Below are positions 30,957 through 46,959 of a stretch of 64,000 bases of DNA, piece after piece (the first letter of the stretch is position 1; every line of letters starts with the position of its first letter). Origin of the DNA: Epiperipatus broadwayi (Eukaryota; Onychophora; Udeonychophora; Euonychophora; Peripatidae); contig JAQFVV010006508.1 in the NCBI GenBank assembly GCA_028023455.1, positions 331,501 to 395,500 on the forward strand, in the 5' to 3' direction. The translations under genes and the position numbers were made by a program. The notes beneath the pieces are model-generated. The model did no database searches and was not told where the DNA came from. It saw nothing but the letters and a program-made list of their open reading frames with translations.

Positions 30957-32057
30957 TATGGTACAAGGTGTGCTTGACATTCTACCATTAAAGAAGATTG
31001 CTGAGAGAAAAGTTAATTTATAAAATCTAATATACATAGAAATGTAATTAACTGTGATTAGAAAAGAAGGGAGGTGTGATATTTCTTCTCTCAATAATGA
31101 AATATGGCTGAACTTGAAATGTTGATCACCAATATTTATCTTAGTAATTGAAAAACAAATAGTGATTGTATATAATTAAACATTGTTTATAATTTGTAAA
31201 TTGCTCATTCATTTTGGTTGTTGAAATTACATTTGTCCACAAATAAAAATGAATTTTATATATTAAATATAATATAAAATCATGTATTTAATGTAAATTA
31301 TGATTAACATTGTAAATTAATTATAATAAAAAATAGTTTTATGTGGTGAATAAAATTGTTAACAGATAAAGAAATATATGAATAAGTACTTGTGTGATGG
31401 AATCTGATCAGTGATATAAAAACTGTACCAATAACTTTGATTCCTTCTTTGCTTCATCAAAATTATTAGTAAATTCTGCAAATGAAAATTCTATATTTTT
31501 TGTTGAGTGACAAATCTCAGAGAAAGATCTAATAAGTTATATAAAAATGTTTTAACATGCATTTGGTTTTACCTTTGAGTTAATTTAAAGCAGATGTGCT
31601 GCTAAGCAGATATATTCACATATGTATTCTTACTAGTCTAAACTCAAAAGTATATCTTCAGTTAGCAACGTTCTTTCTACATAACACCATGAACCTAGCA
31701 TGATAATAACAAAAAAAACATCAGTTTAACTGGATATTATGAATCTCAAAGTTTGAAAAAATAAGAAAACCATGGTAATGGTATACACCTACTATATCAG
31801 ACATTAAACACTTTCAAAGAAATATTAGATAAGTGTAATGAGAACCCTATACCAAACATTAATCTTTATCTGAAGTTGTAATATAAACTTTTATCAAACT
31901 AATAAGACTAATAAACTAAACTTTATTTTTCCAAAGGAGTACCTAATTACATTTGTAATTAATTATATTGTATTATATATATATTCTGTGTAATGTAGCA
32001 TCTATACATTAATGTTCACTAATATTTAGTAAAATAGTTATACGACCCATCTCATAT
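30957..32057. other. AT-rich non-coding stretch
   Basis: No protein-like frame, simple repeat or element end recognised. Confidence 0.4.
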
Positions 32058-32300
32058 TGCTGACCCATCTGATCACACACATGATGAAAAGATAAATAAT
32101 CTAGACCAACTGATGATTGCTGGTTTAGCATGAAATACGTATATTGGTGATTATTTATCTTATCAACATGTGTGTGATCAGATGGCTCAGCATTATGAGA
32201 TGACACTGAGAGTGGTTGGTCCTGTGGAAGTCTGAGTTCGAACCATGCATACATTACACATATAAATGCAGGTTTAAGCCTGTACAATGTATTAAAATAG
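32058..32300 (+). repeat. SINE-like repeat with tRNA-type promoter boxes
   Basis: The best-preserved tRNA-like head of the family. An A-box-like TGGCTCAGC lies at about 32183-32191 and a B box GAGTTCGAACC at about 32233-32243; their spacing is compatible with a tRNA-type RNA polymerase III promoter. Upstream is the conserved block GATTGCTGGTTTAGCATGAA. The first 40 bases (GACCCATCTGATCACACAC and onward) are the reverse complement of 32149-32187, so this copy also carries an inverted part. The minus-strand frame across it is not a gene. Confidence 0.75.
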
Positions 32301-34227
32301 TTATAATAAATAATTTTGTAGTAATAGTGTGTATTTACTTGTTTATTAAATCTATGTTGTAAGTTAAATTTTGAAATCTTCATTATTTATATCCCTCCAT
32401 GTATAAATCCTAATACACATAATTAATTTATGAAATCTCTGTAAATAAAAATCTGACAAAAATTCTGTAATTAAAAAGAAGAGTGAAAACATTAATATTT
32501 ATTAATTAACTTTGTGATGGTGTGTTGAATGACCAAATTGTTGAATACTGACACCAGAAGCAAATAATTTAAAGCATTCACAAGCTACAGTTTCTCTTTT
32601 ATTTCACATCATACAACAATACTCATGATTACACTCACCAAAAATATAATCACTTTTCTCCCAATATTTATTTATTAAATTTAAAGAGAAGGAGTGATAT
32701 GGTCATATCAAAAACTTAAAACTGTTACACATATGTATAGAATAAATAGTTTAAATGGAATGTATATAATCTATATAATGATAAATTTAATATATTTTTA
32801 AATACACAATTTAATAGTATATATTATATAATTTCATATAAAATATTTTTTCTATAATTTTCATGAAAGTAATATCATCATCCTCTTAAATTTAGGGGGG
32901 AAAAACCTTTCTTATGCTCTATGTGTTGTTTTTATTAATACCAATACTATTGCTCATTATGAAAAACTATCAGTGCAGTAAAATAAATACATTATATGTG
33001 ATCTTGGCATGATCAGTTTTATAAATCATGTTATGAAAGTGCTGAACAATTTATAACTATGGATGCTGTGAGGGGTGACTTAAAATGTACTTGTTTTATG
33101 ATAATGGTGCCTATTTCCACACTGATACTGATATTTTACTCTTCCTGCAGAAATTGTTTTTAATTAATTTTCCAAATTATAAAACACCATGAAATCATTG
33201 AGCTACATAGTACATTTTTGTAAAGGGCATTTTGCATATTTGTCAAAATTAGGTAATGGCAAAAAAGGTAGAATAATATGAAATTTTGTTTAACTTTTTT
33301 CCCTAGGGAAAAAGTTGTAATGCTTGAACTATACTACAAGAAAGCTGTTGTGAGTAAAAGTCGTGCGATAAATGATTTAATGAAATTGTCAAATTCAACA
33401 GGCTCCAAACACCCGTGGCAATGTGAAGCCCAATTCCAAAACATACCTATATTTTACTTTTTATTGTTTAAATGTCAGTTTTTTTTATTAAAATTAGTTC
33501 TTAATAGTCAGTTGTTTTATTTATATGTTATGAAATGTTTGTATTATGGGTTGAAAAGGAAATATTTCATTTGGTGGTAAAGTGAGAAGTGTAAGCATCA
33601 CTACCACTTTGGATCTTTTGCAAGAAGTCTTTACTGTGAAACATTTTTTAAATTAAATTCAACATAATCAAACTTATCTGTCGGTCATATTTTTTTCAAT
33701 CTCTGTGTGACTTCTTTTTATTTTCTCAAAAAAAAAAAATCACTGTTTTTGACTGATTTAGAAATTATGAAATAAATGACTCAATTATTAAATGTTTTCA
33801 ATTTGTGTTTCTAGGTTAGTTTCAAAACTGCAATTCATATTTAGGTAGGTGTATTCTATTAAAAGACTAATACTTTGAAGGAGATTAAATTTATAACTTT
33901 TAAAATAATAAACAATTTTTATTATAAAATTCCAGTTAATTTTGTGCTCCTGTCAATATATAATAAGAAATTGGATGAAGAATTTTGACAATAATTTATT
34001 GAGGAATATTGATTAATTGTAAACAGTTTATTTTTTTTTTAGAAATGTGCATGGTGTTTATTCTGGATTATAGCATAGCTGTAAAATACATTTGGATATT
34101 TGAATTTATTTCATGATGGTACACATCAGTGAGACATCTTACTTAAACAGGTTTAATTATTAATAAGTGAAATTGTTGTTGTGGAAGAATTTTAATAAAA
34201 TTTTGTTTCAAGTATATATATATTTTA
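32301..34227. other. AT-rich non-coding stretch with one unrecognised frame
   Basis: The plus-strand frame at 33278-33580 (100 codons) starts with a Lys/Ser-rich part and ends in a Phe/Leu/Tyr-rich part. It has no recognisable domain and is probably chance. Otherwise nothing is seen. Confidence 0.35.
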
Positions 34228-34572
34228 ATGGGCATGCATGCCATTACATTATTTTTATGTTTATTTTTAAAAAAAAGAAAAATTAAAGTATAAAACATCA
34301 CAAATAATAACTTTTTTTTTAAGAATTAAAAATTGAAAATTAAAAGTCATCTAAACTCGTATATTTATAAAATTGCACAGATGGCAAAATATTAAAAGAA
34401 AACTTTATTTAAAAAAAAAGTATTTTAGAAGTAAAATTTCAGAAAAAACGGATTTAAAGATAAAAATATATCTTTAAGAATGTACAAAATTTAATTAATT
34501 CTATTGTGTAAAAAGGCTAAAAATGAAAATGATTATTCTTAATTAGTCAAAGTAAACTAGCCTTTGGGCATC
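34228..34572 (+). repeat. Left long terminal inverted repeat
   Basis: About 345 bases. It ends inward with GTAAACTAGCCTTTGGGC, mirrored at the inner end of the right arm as CCCAAAGGCTAGTTTAC. Confidence 0.85.
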
Positions 34573-36261
34573 TCAAAATTAATAATTAAAGGTCACATAG
34601 GTGAGAAAAATAATAAAAACAGAAGAGCCAATGTGGGGTGTCAATTATAATGGTAAGGGTGTATTAGTATTACTGTATCTGCCATATAAGGGCATCACCA
34701 GACCATTTGAACTTGGAAGATTTATATAGTAGGCAGATACTTACCATAATATCCAGAATTTCAATAAATATGACCAAAATGCCCCATTACCTAGCTCACA
34801 AGGCAGCAGAGATAATATATATTTTATTATAAAGAAATAAAGACAATAAAAGGATAAGAATAAAACACTGCTAGATTAACAATACAGAGAAACATTTATT
34901 TTGCTCATATATAAAATTCAAAATTATTTAGTATAACTTTTGCTTTTTGAATTTGCATTTTAACTTTTTATTTTAGAATTTCACACAGATGAAATAATTA
35001 ATATTTTATTAGAATGTCAAATATGGATAGACTACAGATTGCATTCAAAAAAGAAAATATTTGATATCTTTTATTTAACCCCAGGACAAAAGTTTGCAGT
35101 CAAACTAATGCCAATCTGTCTGATATATTGAAGTATTCAATGCAACATGAATATGACAGCACAATAACATACTGTCAGAAATATGCATCTGAACAGCATG
35201 GATATCTAGAAGAAATGTCTCTCGTTCAGTACAGGAATACTTTGTCTGTCTAGCAAGAAAAATTTAAAAAAACTCCATAAGAAGAGATTGTGGACCTTTT
35301 TGCCAACTTAGAATCTCATTCCATACACTAAAGTGGTGAACCAAGGAGCTTGAAACATTGTCTGGTCATGAAGAAATAGGCTTATTTTGCCCAAGTGCAT
35401 GCATATACTGTGATCCTGCACTTAGTGGATCTTCATGCTACATTTACTAATTACACTGATACATCCAACCCATTAATCCATTTTAACTGTGAAACAAATA
35501 ACCTGAGATCAACCCTCCCTTTAATTTAACTAACATAACTTTAATATCTATGCAGCCACCCACACCCAACATAAATTTAACATTTATTAAAAGTTTAGCT
35601 TAACAAAAAAAATCATAATAAACATTTAAAAGAACAAAAAAATAAGTTAATAGAAATTATTTTAAAATTACATATGATAAAAGTAATTACTGATAAATGA
35701 TTTGGCTTGGTCAGATAGAAATTTATATTTCTATTTAATCACTGGAAATTTTTTATAGTTAAAGTTCATTAGTTATATAAAGTTTTTACAATTTTAAAAG
35801 AGAAAGTCCATAATTGTTAGTTGCTTGTAATTTGGATCCCTTTGTTTTAATTCCCATGACATCCTGGAGAGACCGGTATGCTGTTTGCTGGTTTTTTTTG
35901 GTTTTCATCCAGAGGTCCTATGCTCTAACTGATATAGCTCTTTAGAGGATCTTACCACAGGACATTGGTGTCTGCAATGTAGTTAAAAATACTTCTTGTT
36001 TTTTTCTTTGGAAAAACTTAAGCGATTGAAAGTGCATCTTTTCAATCCCTTTTCCATCAACTTCCCCAGAACTAATACATATAACACACATCTTAATTTA
36101 TTTCCAATCTTTTTCTTTTTATATTAAAATTGCAGATTGAATGAACATGATGTCATGATTAATGATGATTCTTTCTCTGTGGTCTGTTTTCTGAGGGATT
36201 TTTTAGTGTTATTCTGTTTTTATTGTTTTTCTCTACTATCTGACTTTAATTATTAATTTTT

Positions 36262-36599
36262 AGATTCCCAAAGGCTAGTTTACTTTGACTAATTAAAAAT
36301 AATCATTTCAATTTTTAGCCTTTTTACACAATAGAATTAATGAAATTTTGTACATTCTTAAAGATATATTTTTATCTTTAAATAAGTTTTTTCTGAAATT
36401 TTAATTTTAAAATACTTTTTTTTAATAAAGTTTTCTTTTAATATTTTTCCATCTGTAAAATTTTATACATATACGAGTTTAGATTACTTTTAATTTTCAA
36501 TTTTTAATTTAAAAAAAAAGGTTTTATTAGCAAACTTTTATAATTTAATTTTTCTGTTTTTTTTTTTTTTTAAAATAATGTAACAGCATGTGTGCCCAT
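36262..36599 (-). repeat. Right long terminal inverted repeat
   Basis: About 338 bases, reverse complement of the left arm. Homopolymer runs of A and T account for most of the length differences. Confidence 0.85.
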
Positions 36600-36657
36600 T
36601 ATAAAAAAAAAAAAATCTAAAAAATTTTTTTATTGAATTTTTTGAAAAAATTCATCT

Positions 36658-36660
<3 letters not shown>

Positions 36661-36735
<75 letters not shown>
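36661..36735. repeat. Long (TA)n microsatellite
   Basis: About 75 bases of pure TA repeat, 60 bases beyond the right end of the long-TIR element. Confidence 0.97.
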
Positions 36736-36737
<2 letters not shown>

Positions 36738-37710
36738 AAATCACCTTCCCATAATTCACTTTAAATACAAACTTTTTTTAACATCAAAGTATGGATGGAA
36801 GAGATTGATCATCTTAAATTTAAAAAATTATCATCAAAAAATATTTTATTGTTATTTTAAAATCATTTTTTCTCATAAAAGATAACCTATATATAGCCAA
36901 ATAATGTTTTATAAACTGTATTCAGTTAATGAATATAGAAAGCTGAATTATAAAATCTATTTTTAACTGTACTCTAATGTGTCATTTAATTTTAATTTAC
37001 TGTGACCTATATAAATATTATGACCACTGCAAAAAGTCTTATAAATTATACAAGAAATAGATTTGCCTTTCTACCAGATCACATTCATGCATCCCAATAT
37101 GAACACATTTATTTTTTATATATCAATTTAATAATTGATGACTTACATGACAAAAATGTAACTGTTTATTCTCATTATCAATTAAATATTTATTATTAAC
37201 AAGTTTTTGATATTTAAATTAAATGTAGTATTTGTAATAAATTCATTATTACATCTTAACTCAATATTGTCAAATGCAAATTGACTCCTCAGAATATAAC
37301 TAGTATTTTCACAATTATTAAGTCTTCTATTCTTGCAAGAATAAATCAATAAAAATAAATCAATGAGTAAAAGGTTGATAACATTATGACCTCATCACAT
37401 TTTTTTTGCTTTAATAAATGAGTACAAATCATCATTTTTTTTTACCTAAAAAAAATAATTTTAAAAAAAAAAGAATAAAAAAAAGCTTTGTTGAGAAAAG
37501 ATTGTGAATATGCTGTCCTCAATCTCATGAATACATTTTTTTTTTATTTTAAAAGAAGTTGTGTTTTGAAGTGAATGATGTGAACTTTATTTTGTTTGAT
37601 ATATATATGTTTAGATGAATTTCGCTTGAAAATATATATTTTTTAATGGATGACGCCATGGCTGTGGAAGAATTTTAATAAAGTTTAGTTTTTTTTTATC
37701 TAGTATTCTA
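36736..37710. other. AT-rich non-coding stretch
   Basis: Nothing recognised. The 65-codon plus-strand frame at 37002-37199 has no family resemblance. Confidence 0.4.
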
Positions 37711-37718
37711 ATGTTAGA

Positions 37719-37764
<46 letters not shown>

Positions 37765-37772
37765 TCTAACAT
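37711..37772. repeat. Perfect palindrome centred on (TA)n
   Basis: ATGTTAGATGAATATA on the left is mirrored by TATATTCATCTAACAT on the right. Confidence 0.95.
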
Positions 37773-37839
37773 TATAATTCTATCACTATGTGTGTATATA
37801 TATATATATATATATACACACATAGTGATAGAATTATAA
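37772..37839. repeat. Second adjacent perfect palindrome centred on (TA)n
   Basis: TTATAATTCTATCACTATG is mirrored by CATAGTGATAGAATTATAA around GTGTG(TA)nCACAC. It directly abuts the preceding palindrome. Confidence 0.95.
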
Positions 37840-39668
<1,829 letters not shown>

Positions 39669-39789
39669 TAAACAAAGCACAATTTAAATATTATTACAGC
39701 ACTAAAATTAGGTCATAAGCAAAAAAAATAACAACATGAATAAGTAATGGTACTAACATAGTAGAAAATACTAAGAGTAAAATGTGGTG

Positions 39790-41858
<2,069 letters not shown>

Positions 41859-42089
41859 AGCCGCACCTATGTACTTTAATAAAAAAGAACTAATAATTAA
41901 TAAAAAAGAATTAATAATAATTTTAAATTTTTTTATTCAAATGTTAAAATTTTATAACATAGGTGCACATCTCAGATAAATACATAAAATATATATACAT
42001 GATAAAAGGAATGAGATGGTAAATAGGGTTTGAATACTGGTTAGTAGATGTAACCATGAAATTCAATCTTAAGCTAAGATTGGCTGCTT

Positions 42090-42123
<34 letters not shown>

Positions 42124-42176
42124 TTAAACTTTTAAATATTTGGTCATGCACTTACAGTTATATATATAATAGAAAT

Positions 42177-42348
42177 TAATATTTAATAAGGTGGTAAACC
42201 TCAAAAGTGTGTGTGTGAAAATGCGAAGGCAGGGACCTCTACAGTTCTTTACCACAAGCTTACCCTTTGGAAGAAAAGATAGTGGTTAGTCCCTACTTTC
42301 ACATTTTTATGTGCACACTCTTGAGGTTTACAGCCTTAGTAAATATTA
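42177..42348. repeat. Foldback element, arms of about 60 bp
   Basis: The left arm (42177-42236) and right arm (42289-42348) pair with regular single mismatches. Paired segments include TAATATTTA, TAAGG, GTAAACCTCAA and AGGGAC against their complements. The loop is about 52 bases. No ORF. It is likely a miniature inverted-repeat element; a transcript would form a long imperfect hairpin. No target duplication was identified. Confidence 0.75.
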
Positions 42349-42584
42349 CTTACATAATTAATGTGCGTTTAAATAAATTTATAATAGAAATTAATATAAC
42401 ACTATAATACTACAAAAAAAAATTATTAATATTCTTCCACACCCATAGTTTCAACATATATAAATTAACATTTTTTACTCTGACTATAAATATAAGAATG
42501 TTGAAAGTAAATTCGGTACAATAAATATTGTTAAAATTTTATAATTCAACTTTGTATAGATATTATATATACACACATTTAGAG

Positions 42585-43030
42585 CCATGAATTCAGACTT
42601 GCAAGCTCTTACAGCTATCCTATACATCTTCTAAAAACAATACACATAAACATGCATATGTATAATTGATAAATGATTGATACATATCAGAATCTCCTAA
42701 AGAAATTATAATCAGTGTTCAGTTATTATTAAAGTAGCAAATTTCCAATCTTTAATCAAGAAGCTTCGTCTTCTATAATCTCTGAGTGAAGAAAATTGAA
42801 ACTTGTACACTAAAGTTTGAAGATTTACTATCTTAATATATAAAATGAGTACTGATTGTATATGTGTGTAGGATATGGTGATCAAGAGAAATTGAAGAGA
42901 ATTGGTTCAGCATAAAATACATATATTCAAGATGATTTATGTTTTTCACATAAATGTGGTCAAGTGAATTAGTTGTATAAAATGGATTGTATACATGTAA
43001 GTAGCTTGAAATTCTGAGTTAGAAATTATA
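42585..43030 (+). repeat. SINE-like repeat, palindromic diverged copy
   Basis: The plus-strand part at about 42815-43025 contains TTTGAAGATTTACTATCTTA, a diverged GGTTCAGCATAAAATACATA block and a tRNA-like segment. The preceding part at about 42585-42700 contains the same tRNA-like region in inverse orientation. It is more diverged than the other copies, so this is an old insertion. Confidence 0.55.
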
Positions 43031-43384
43031 TTTTGGGACTTTGAACATTGAAGATGTGTGTTTTTTAAGTGACATTTACGTTTTAACACAAATAAATAAT
43101 AAATATTTATCCAGTTAAGAAGAAATCATATTGAAATAAAATTGCTTTATTAAGACTGGTGTAGACACATTTTTCATATATACCAATTTATGCATACCTT
43201 CTGAACAACTCATTATTTTGTAATTTTAATAGAGAAAGCTAAAATTAATAGCCTTGGTTTTTAATTTCATAATCAAAAGTTTGATGATTTGTACGTTCCA
43301 TCATCAGATTTTCAATGAAATGGAAGGGTAAAAAATTGTGGGTTGGAATAATTTAGAGTCTGTCCATTAAAGTATAAAGATTGG

Positions 43385-43465
43385 ATAACTTAATATAAAG
43401 CTGAAAACTGATTATATATATATATATATATATATATATAATCAGTTTTCAGCTTTATATTAAGT

Positions 43466-43468
<3 letters not shown>
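43385..43468. repeat. Perfect palindrome centred on (TA)n inside a SINE copy
   Basis: ATAACTTAATATAAAGCTG and the following bases to (TA)n are exactly mirrored on the right. Other family members have the sequence once only, so the mirror image arose after insertion. Confidence 0.95.

Positions 43469-43476
<8 letters not shown>

Positions 43477-43509
<33 letters not shown>
43477..43509. repeat. (GT)n microsatellite
   Basis: GT tract following (TA)n in the SINE copy. Confidence 0.95.
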
Positions 43510-43512
<3 letters not shown>

Positions 43513-43715
43513 ATAGTAATCTAGACCAAATGATGATTGCTGGTTTAGCATGAAATATGTATATTGGTGATTATTTATCTTTTCAACATGTGTGTGATCA
43601 GGTGGGTCAGCTAAATGAGATAATACTGAGAGTGGTGGATCGTGTGAAAGTCTGAGTTCGAACCCCACATATATTACATATATAAATGCAGGTATATTCC
43701 TGTACACTGTAAACA

Positions 43716-44533
43716 AAACTAAGATAATAAAATAAATTTGATTAAAGAAAAAAGATAAAACAAATCAGAATCTTATTTAATAAATCTTGTAAGATATTTT
43801 TTTAATATATACAAAATAAAAATCTATATTTACTATTTCATTTCATTGTTTAATTAACGGTATAAATATTTAAAAAAATAATTATATGTTTAAATTTGTT
43901 TTTTTTTTTAATAAGTTTTTAAAATATTATATATTTTCTGAGTGAATTGAATATGTAGACAATATCAACTTAATAATCAACTATATATTTTAATCATATA
44001 TATATAATTCGATGTCAGTATTTTTAAAGCAATATACATAATTATATAACTGAATATTTGTAAGTACAGTAACTAAATAATTAAAAATTTTATCTACTTA
44101 GGAGTGCTTTCGATATATATATAAATATATATATATTGTCTAATCGACTTCTGTTCAAAATTGAACTTTGTCAAGATATTACGTTAATTCAATGTCACAT
44201 GATTTATGTATCATCTTAATTCTTCCTCTATTGACCAACCTCAACGCTAAACATTTTTTTTTATATTTTTCAATTTTTATTTTATGCACATTTTCCTCCA
44301 ATTTTATTGAACCATGTACTAAATTTTTATAGTTATCATTGTTTTCTTATATCTATATTATCTCATCACTTTTTTTTCCTTATAATTTCTACAATATTTT
44401 ATTATGTCAATGCTTTCCTCACATTTCATAACATGTCCTGTTTCTGAAAAATATTAAAATTGTGCTGATTTATTATTTCACCTATTTATTGTTCTGTCAT
44501 GCGTGTTTTCCCTTTCTATATTAATTTTCACTG
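43716..44533. other. AT-rich non-coding stretch
   Basis: Nothing recognised. Confidence 0.4.
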
Positions 44534-44653
44534 ACTGACATATATATATATTTAAAAAGAAGATTTGCGCGGGGTAAAAATAAAAAAATAATTTTTTGGG
44601 TTTTTTAATAAAAAAAATTTTTTATATACAATATTTTTTGGGGGGGGGGGGGG
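44534..44653. repeat. Homopolymer-smeared copy of the 45.35-kb repeat
   Basis: After a short (TA)n the sequence reads GAAGATTTGCGCGGGG, then runs of A, T and G ending in 14 consecutive G (44640-44653). It parallels 45347-45425, which begins GAAGATTTGCACGGGTT, with mixed-base segments replaced by homopolymers. A poor consensus is more likely than biology. Confidence 0.6.
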
Positions 44654-45330
44654 AAACAATAAATATATATACCATCATATTTCCCTTACATATGAATTTA
44701 TAAAATATTCCGATCTTATTACTTTTATCATTTCTCATTTTTTCATTAATCATTAACTTTTTAATGATTTACTCTTCTTCCTGCCTATACTTATATTCTC
44801 ATTCATTTTTTCTTGTCTATCATTCAGAATTTTGTATACCTGCTTCGAATATGAAACAGAAATCCATTTATTGTTCCTTCTTCACTTTTATTACTAACAT
44901 ACATATATACACTCATATCACTCAATATATTTCTTATAACCTACAATTATATCGCCATTCAATATATTTCTTCTAGATCTGCAACTTTTACTCCTTTGCC
45001 ACATTTTTATGTAATGGAAGGCGATCATTTTTCTCTCTTTTTTTTTTTTCATTATCCCATTTTTTATACCAAGGTTGATAAAATCTCTGACGTATTATAA
45101 CATTATCATTTTTATCTTTTATACAATGATTTACTTTAATCTTTCCATTTACATTCTTTTTCACTAATAAATGTAAATATTTATTTCTTCTTCAGTATTT
45201 TCTATTGTAAAAATAATATCAAATATATATTTATTTTAGTTCATTTAATGCTTTCATTATGCTTTTTTATTCCCTACTTCTAGTGCATCATTTAAATATC
45301 TATAACATTTTATAATGTCCCCATTCTAAA
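44654..45330. other. AT-rich, pyrimidine-rich stretch
   Basis: Rich in C and T on the plus strand, with Phe/Ser/Tyr-rich chance frames. No domain or element end recognised. Confidence 0.4.
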
Positions 45331-45375
45331 TATATATATATATATGTTAAAACGAAGATTTGCACGGGTTAAATA
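45331..45375 (+). repeat. (TA)n plus conserved repeat start
   Basis: A short TA run followed by TTAAAACGAAGATTTGCACG, the shared start of the repeat also present at about 44544. Confidence 0.6.
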
Positions 45376-45379
45376 TATA

Positions 45380-45510
45380 AAATACATATTTTGCGGGTTC
45401 ATCCGTGTTAAAAACTTTTAATATCAATATACTGAGTTTGACTTACCAAGAACGTCAGTATATTGATATTAAAAGTTTTTAACACGGATGAACCCGCAAA
45501 ATATGTATTT
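45380..45510. repeat. Perfect long hairpin with 55-bp arms
   Basis: The left arm 45380-45434 and right arm 45456-45510 are exact reverse complements, including ATTTTGCGGGTTCATCCGTG. The 21-base loop is AGTTTGACTT...AAGAACGT. Unlike the other palindromes it is not centred on (TA)n. The 93-codon frame at 45463-45744 begins inside it and is not supported as a gene. Confidence 0.93.
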
Positions 45511-45528
45511 TTTTTTTTTTATATATAT

Positions 45529-46341
<813 letters not shown>

Positions 46342-46959
46342 AAGAGGTTAGTGATTGGAATATGGGATGAGAATATAAAAACTTTAACATGTTTCATAAT
46401 TGAGACATCATCTATAATAATATAAATTTATCCCAAACTTGGATTGCTATATTGTAATAGCTACAAAGTTGTTGTGGCATTTTGTAATGATTGCCACCTG
46501 TATATAATCAACATCAAACAGCTTAGATGTTTTGTAACAATAATAATATATCATCCACCCCACTATCTCTCTACATTGATTTAGTCAGCATTTGTCATAA
46601 AACAAAGAAGTTGACTTATAGGTTTTTGCACAATCATATATTACTGACCACAACATGGAAATAAAAGATAGTGAAGAAATGTTCTTATGGTTTAAATATT
46701 ATTTTAATAGGGCAAAGCATGCATCAATAAATAGTAACTCTATTATAACCTGTGTCAAATTACATAGCTCTGTTCTTAGATATACTATGCAATAACAATG
46801 TTTCCAATAAATAATTATTTTGATAATCCACAACACTAAATTAAAATACTGATGACAGTCTTTATTAAAATGTAATTTATTCAGATAGCATTTAAAGCAA
46901 AAGAAAGTAAAAAAGATCATCACCACTGATATTACCTAATATAGTTGCTATCCAAAAAT

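Larger units (their letters stand above)
34228..36599. mobile_element. 2.37-kb element with long terminal inverted repeats and TA flanks
   Basis: Arms at 34228-34572 and 36262-36599 are reverse complements along their whole length with moderate divergence. The outer ends read ATGGGCATGCATGCC on the left and, inward from the right, ATGGGCACACATGCTG. Both are bordered by TA (34226-34227 and 36600-36601), which suggests a TA target duplication. The 1.69-kb interior has no intact ORF. A less AT-rich part at about 35080-35530 may be decayed coding sequence, but no transposase motif was recognised. TA flanks fit a Tc1/mariner-type relative, probably non-autonomous. Confidence 0.78.
43290..43715 (+). 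repeat. SINE-like repeat with A and B boxes
   Basis: Plus-strand copy with the 3'-type segment (CCATTAAAGTATAAAGATT) near 43365, a (TA)n palindrome at 43385-43468, a GT tract, the GATTGCTGGTTTAGCATGAA block near 43534, an A-box-like GTGGGTCAG near 43601, and the B box GAGTTCGAACCCC at about 43653-43665. The B box is a near-perfect tRNA-type promoter element. Minus-strand frame across it is not a gene. Confidence 0.75.

Noticed and set aside
43465-43716. Minus-strand 83-codon frame with His-Thr repeats
   Set aside because: It is the antisense reading of a SINE copy and its (GT)n tract. The similar protein at 32009-32383 is explained the same way, so the similarity reflects a repeat and not a gene family.
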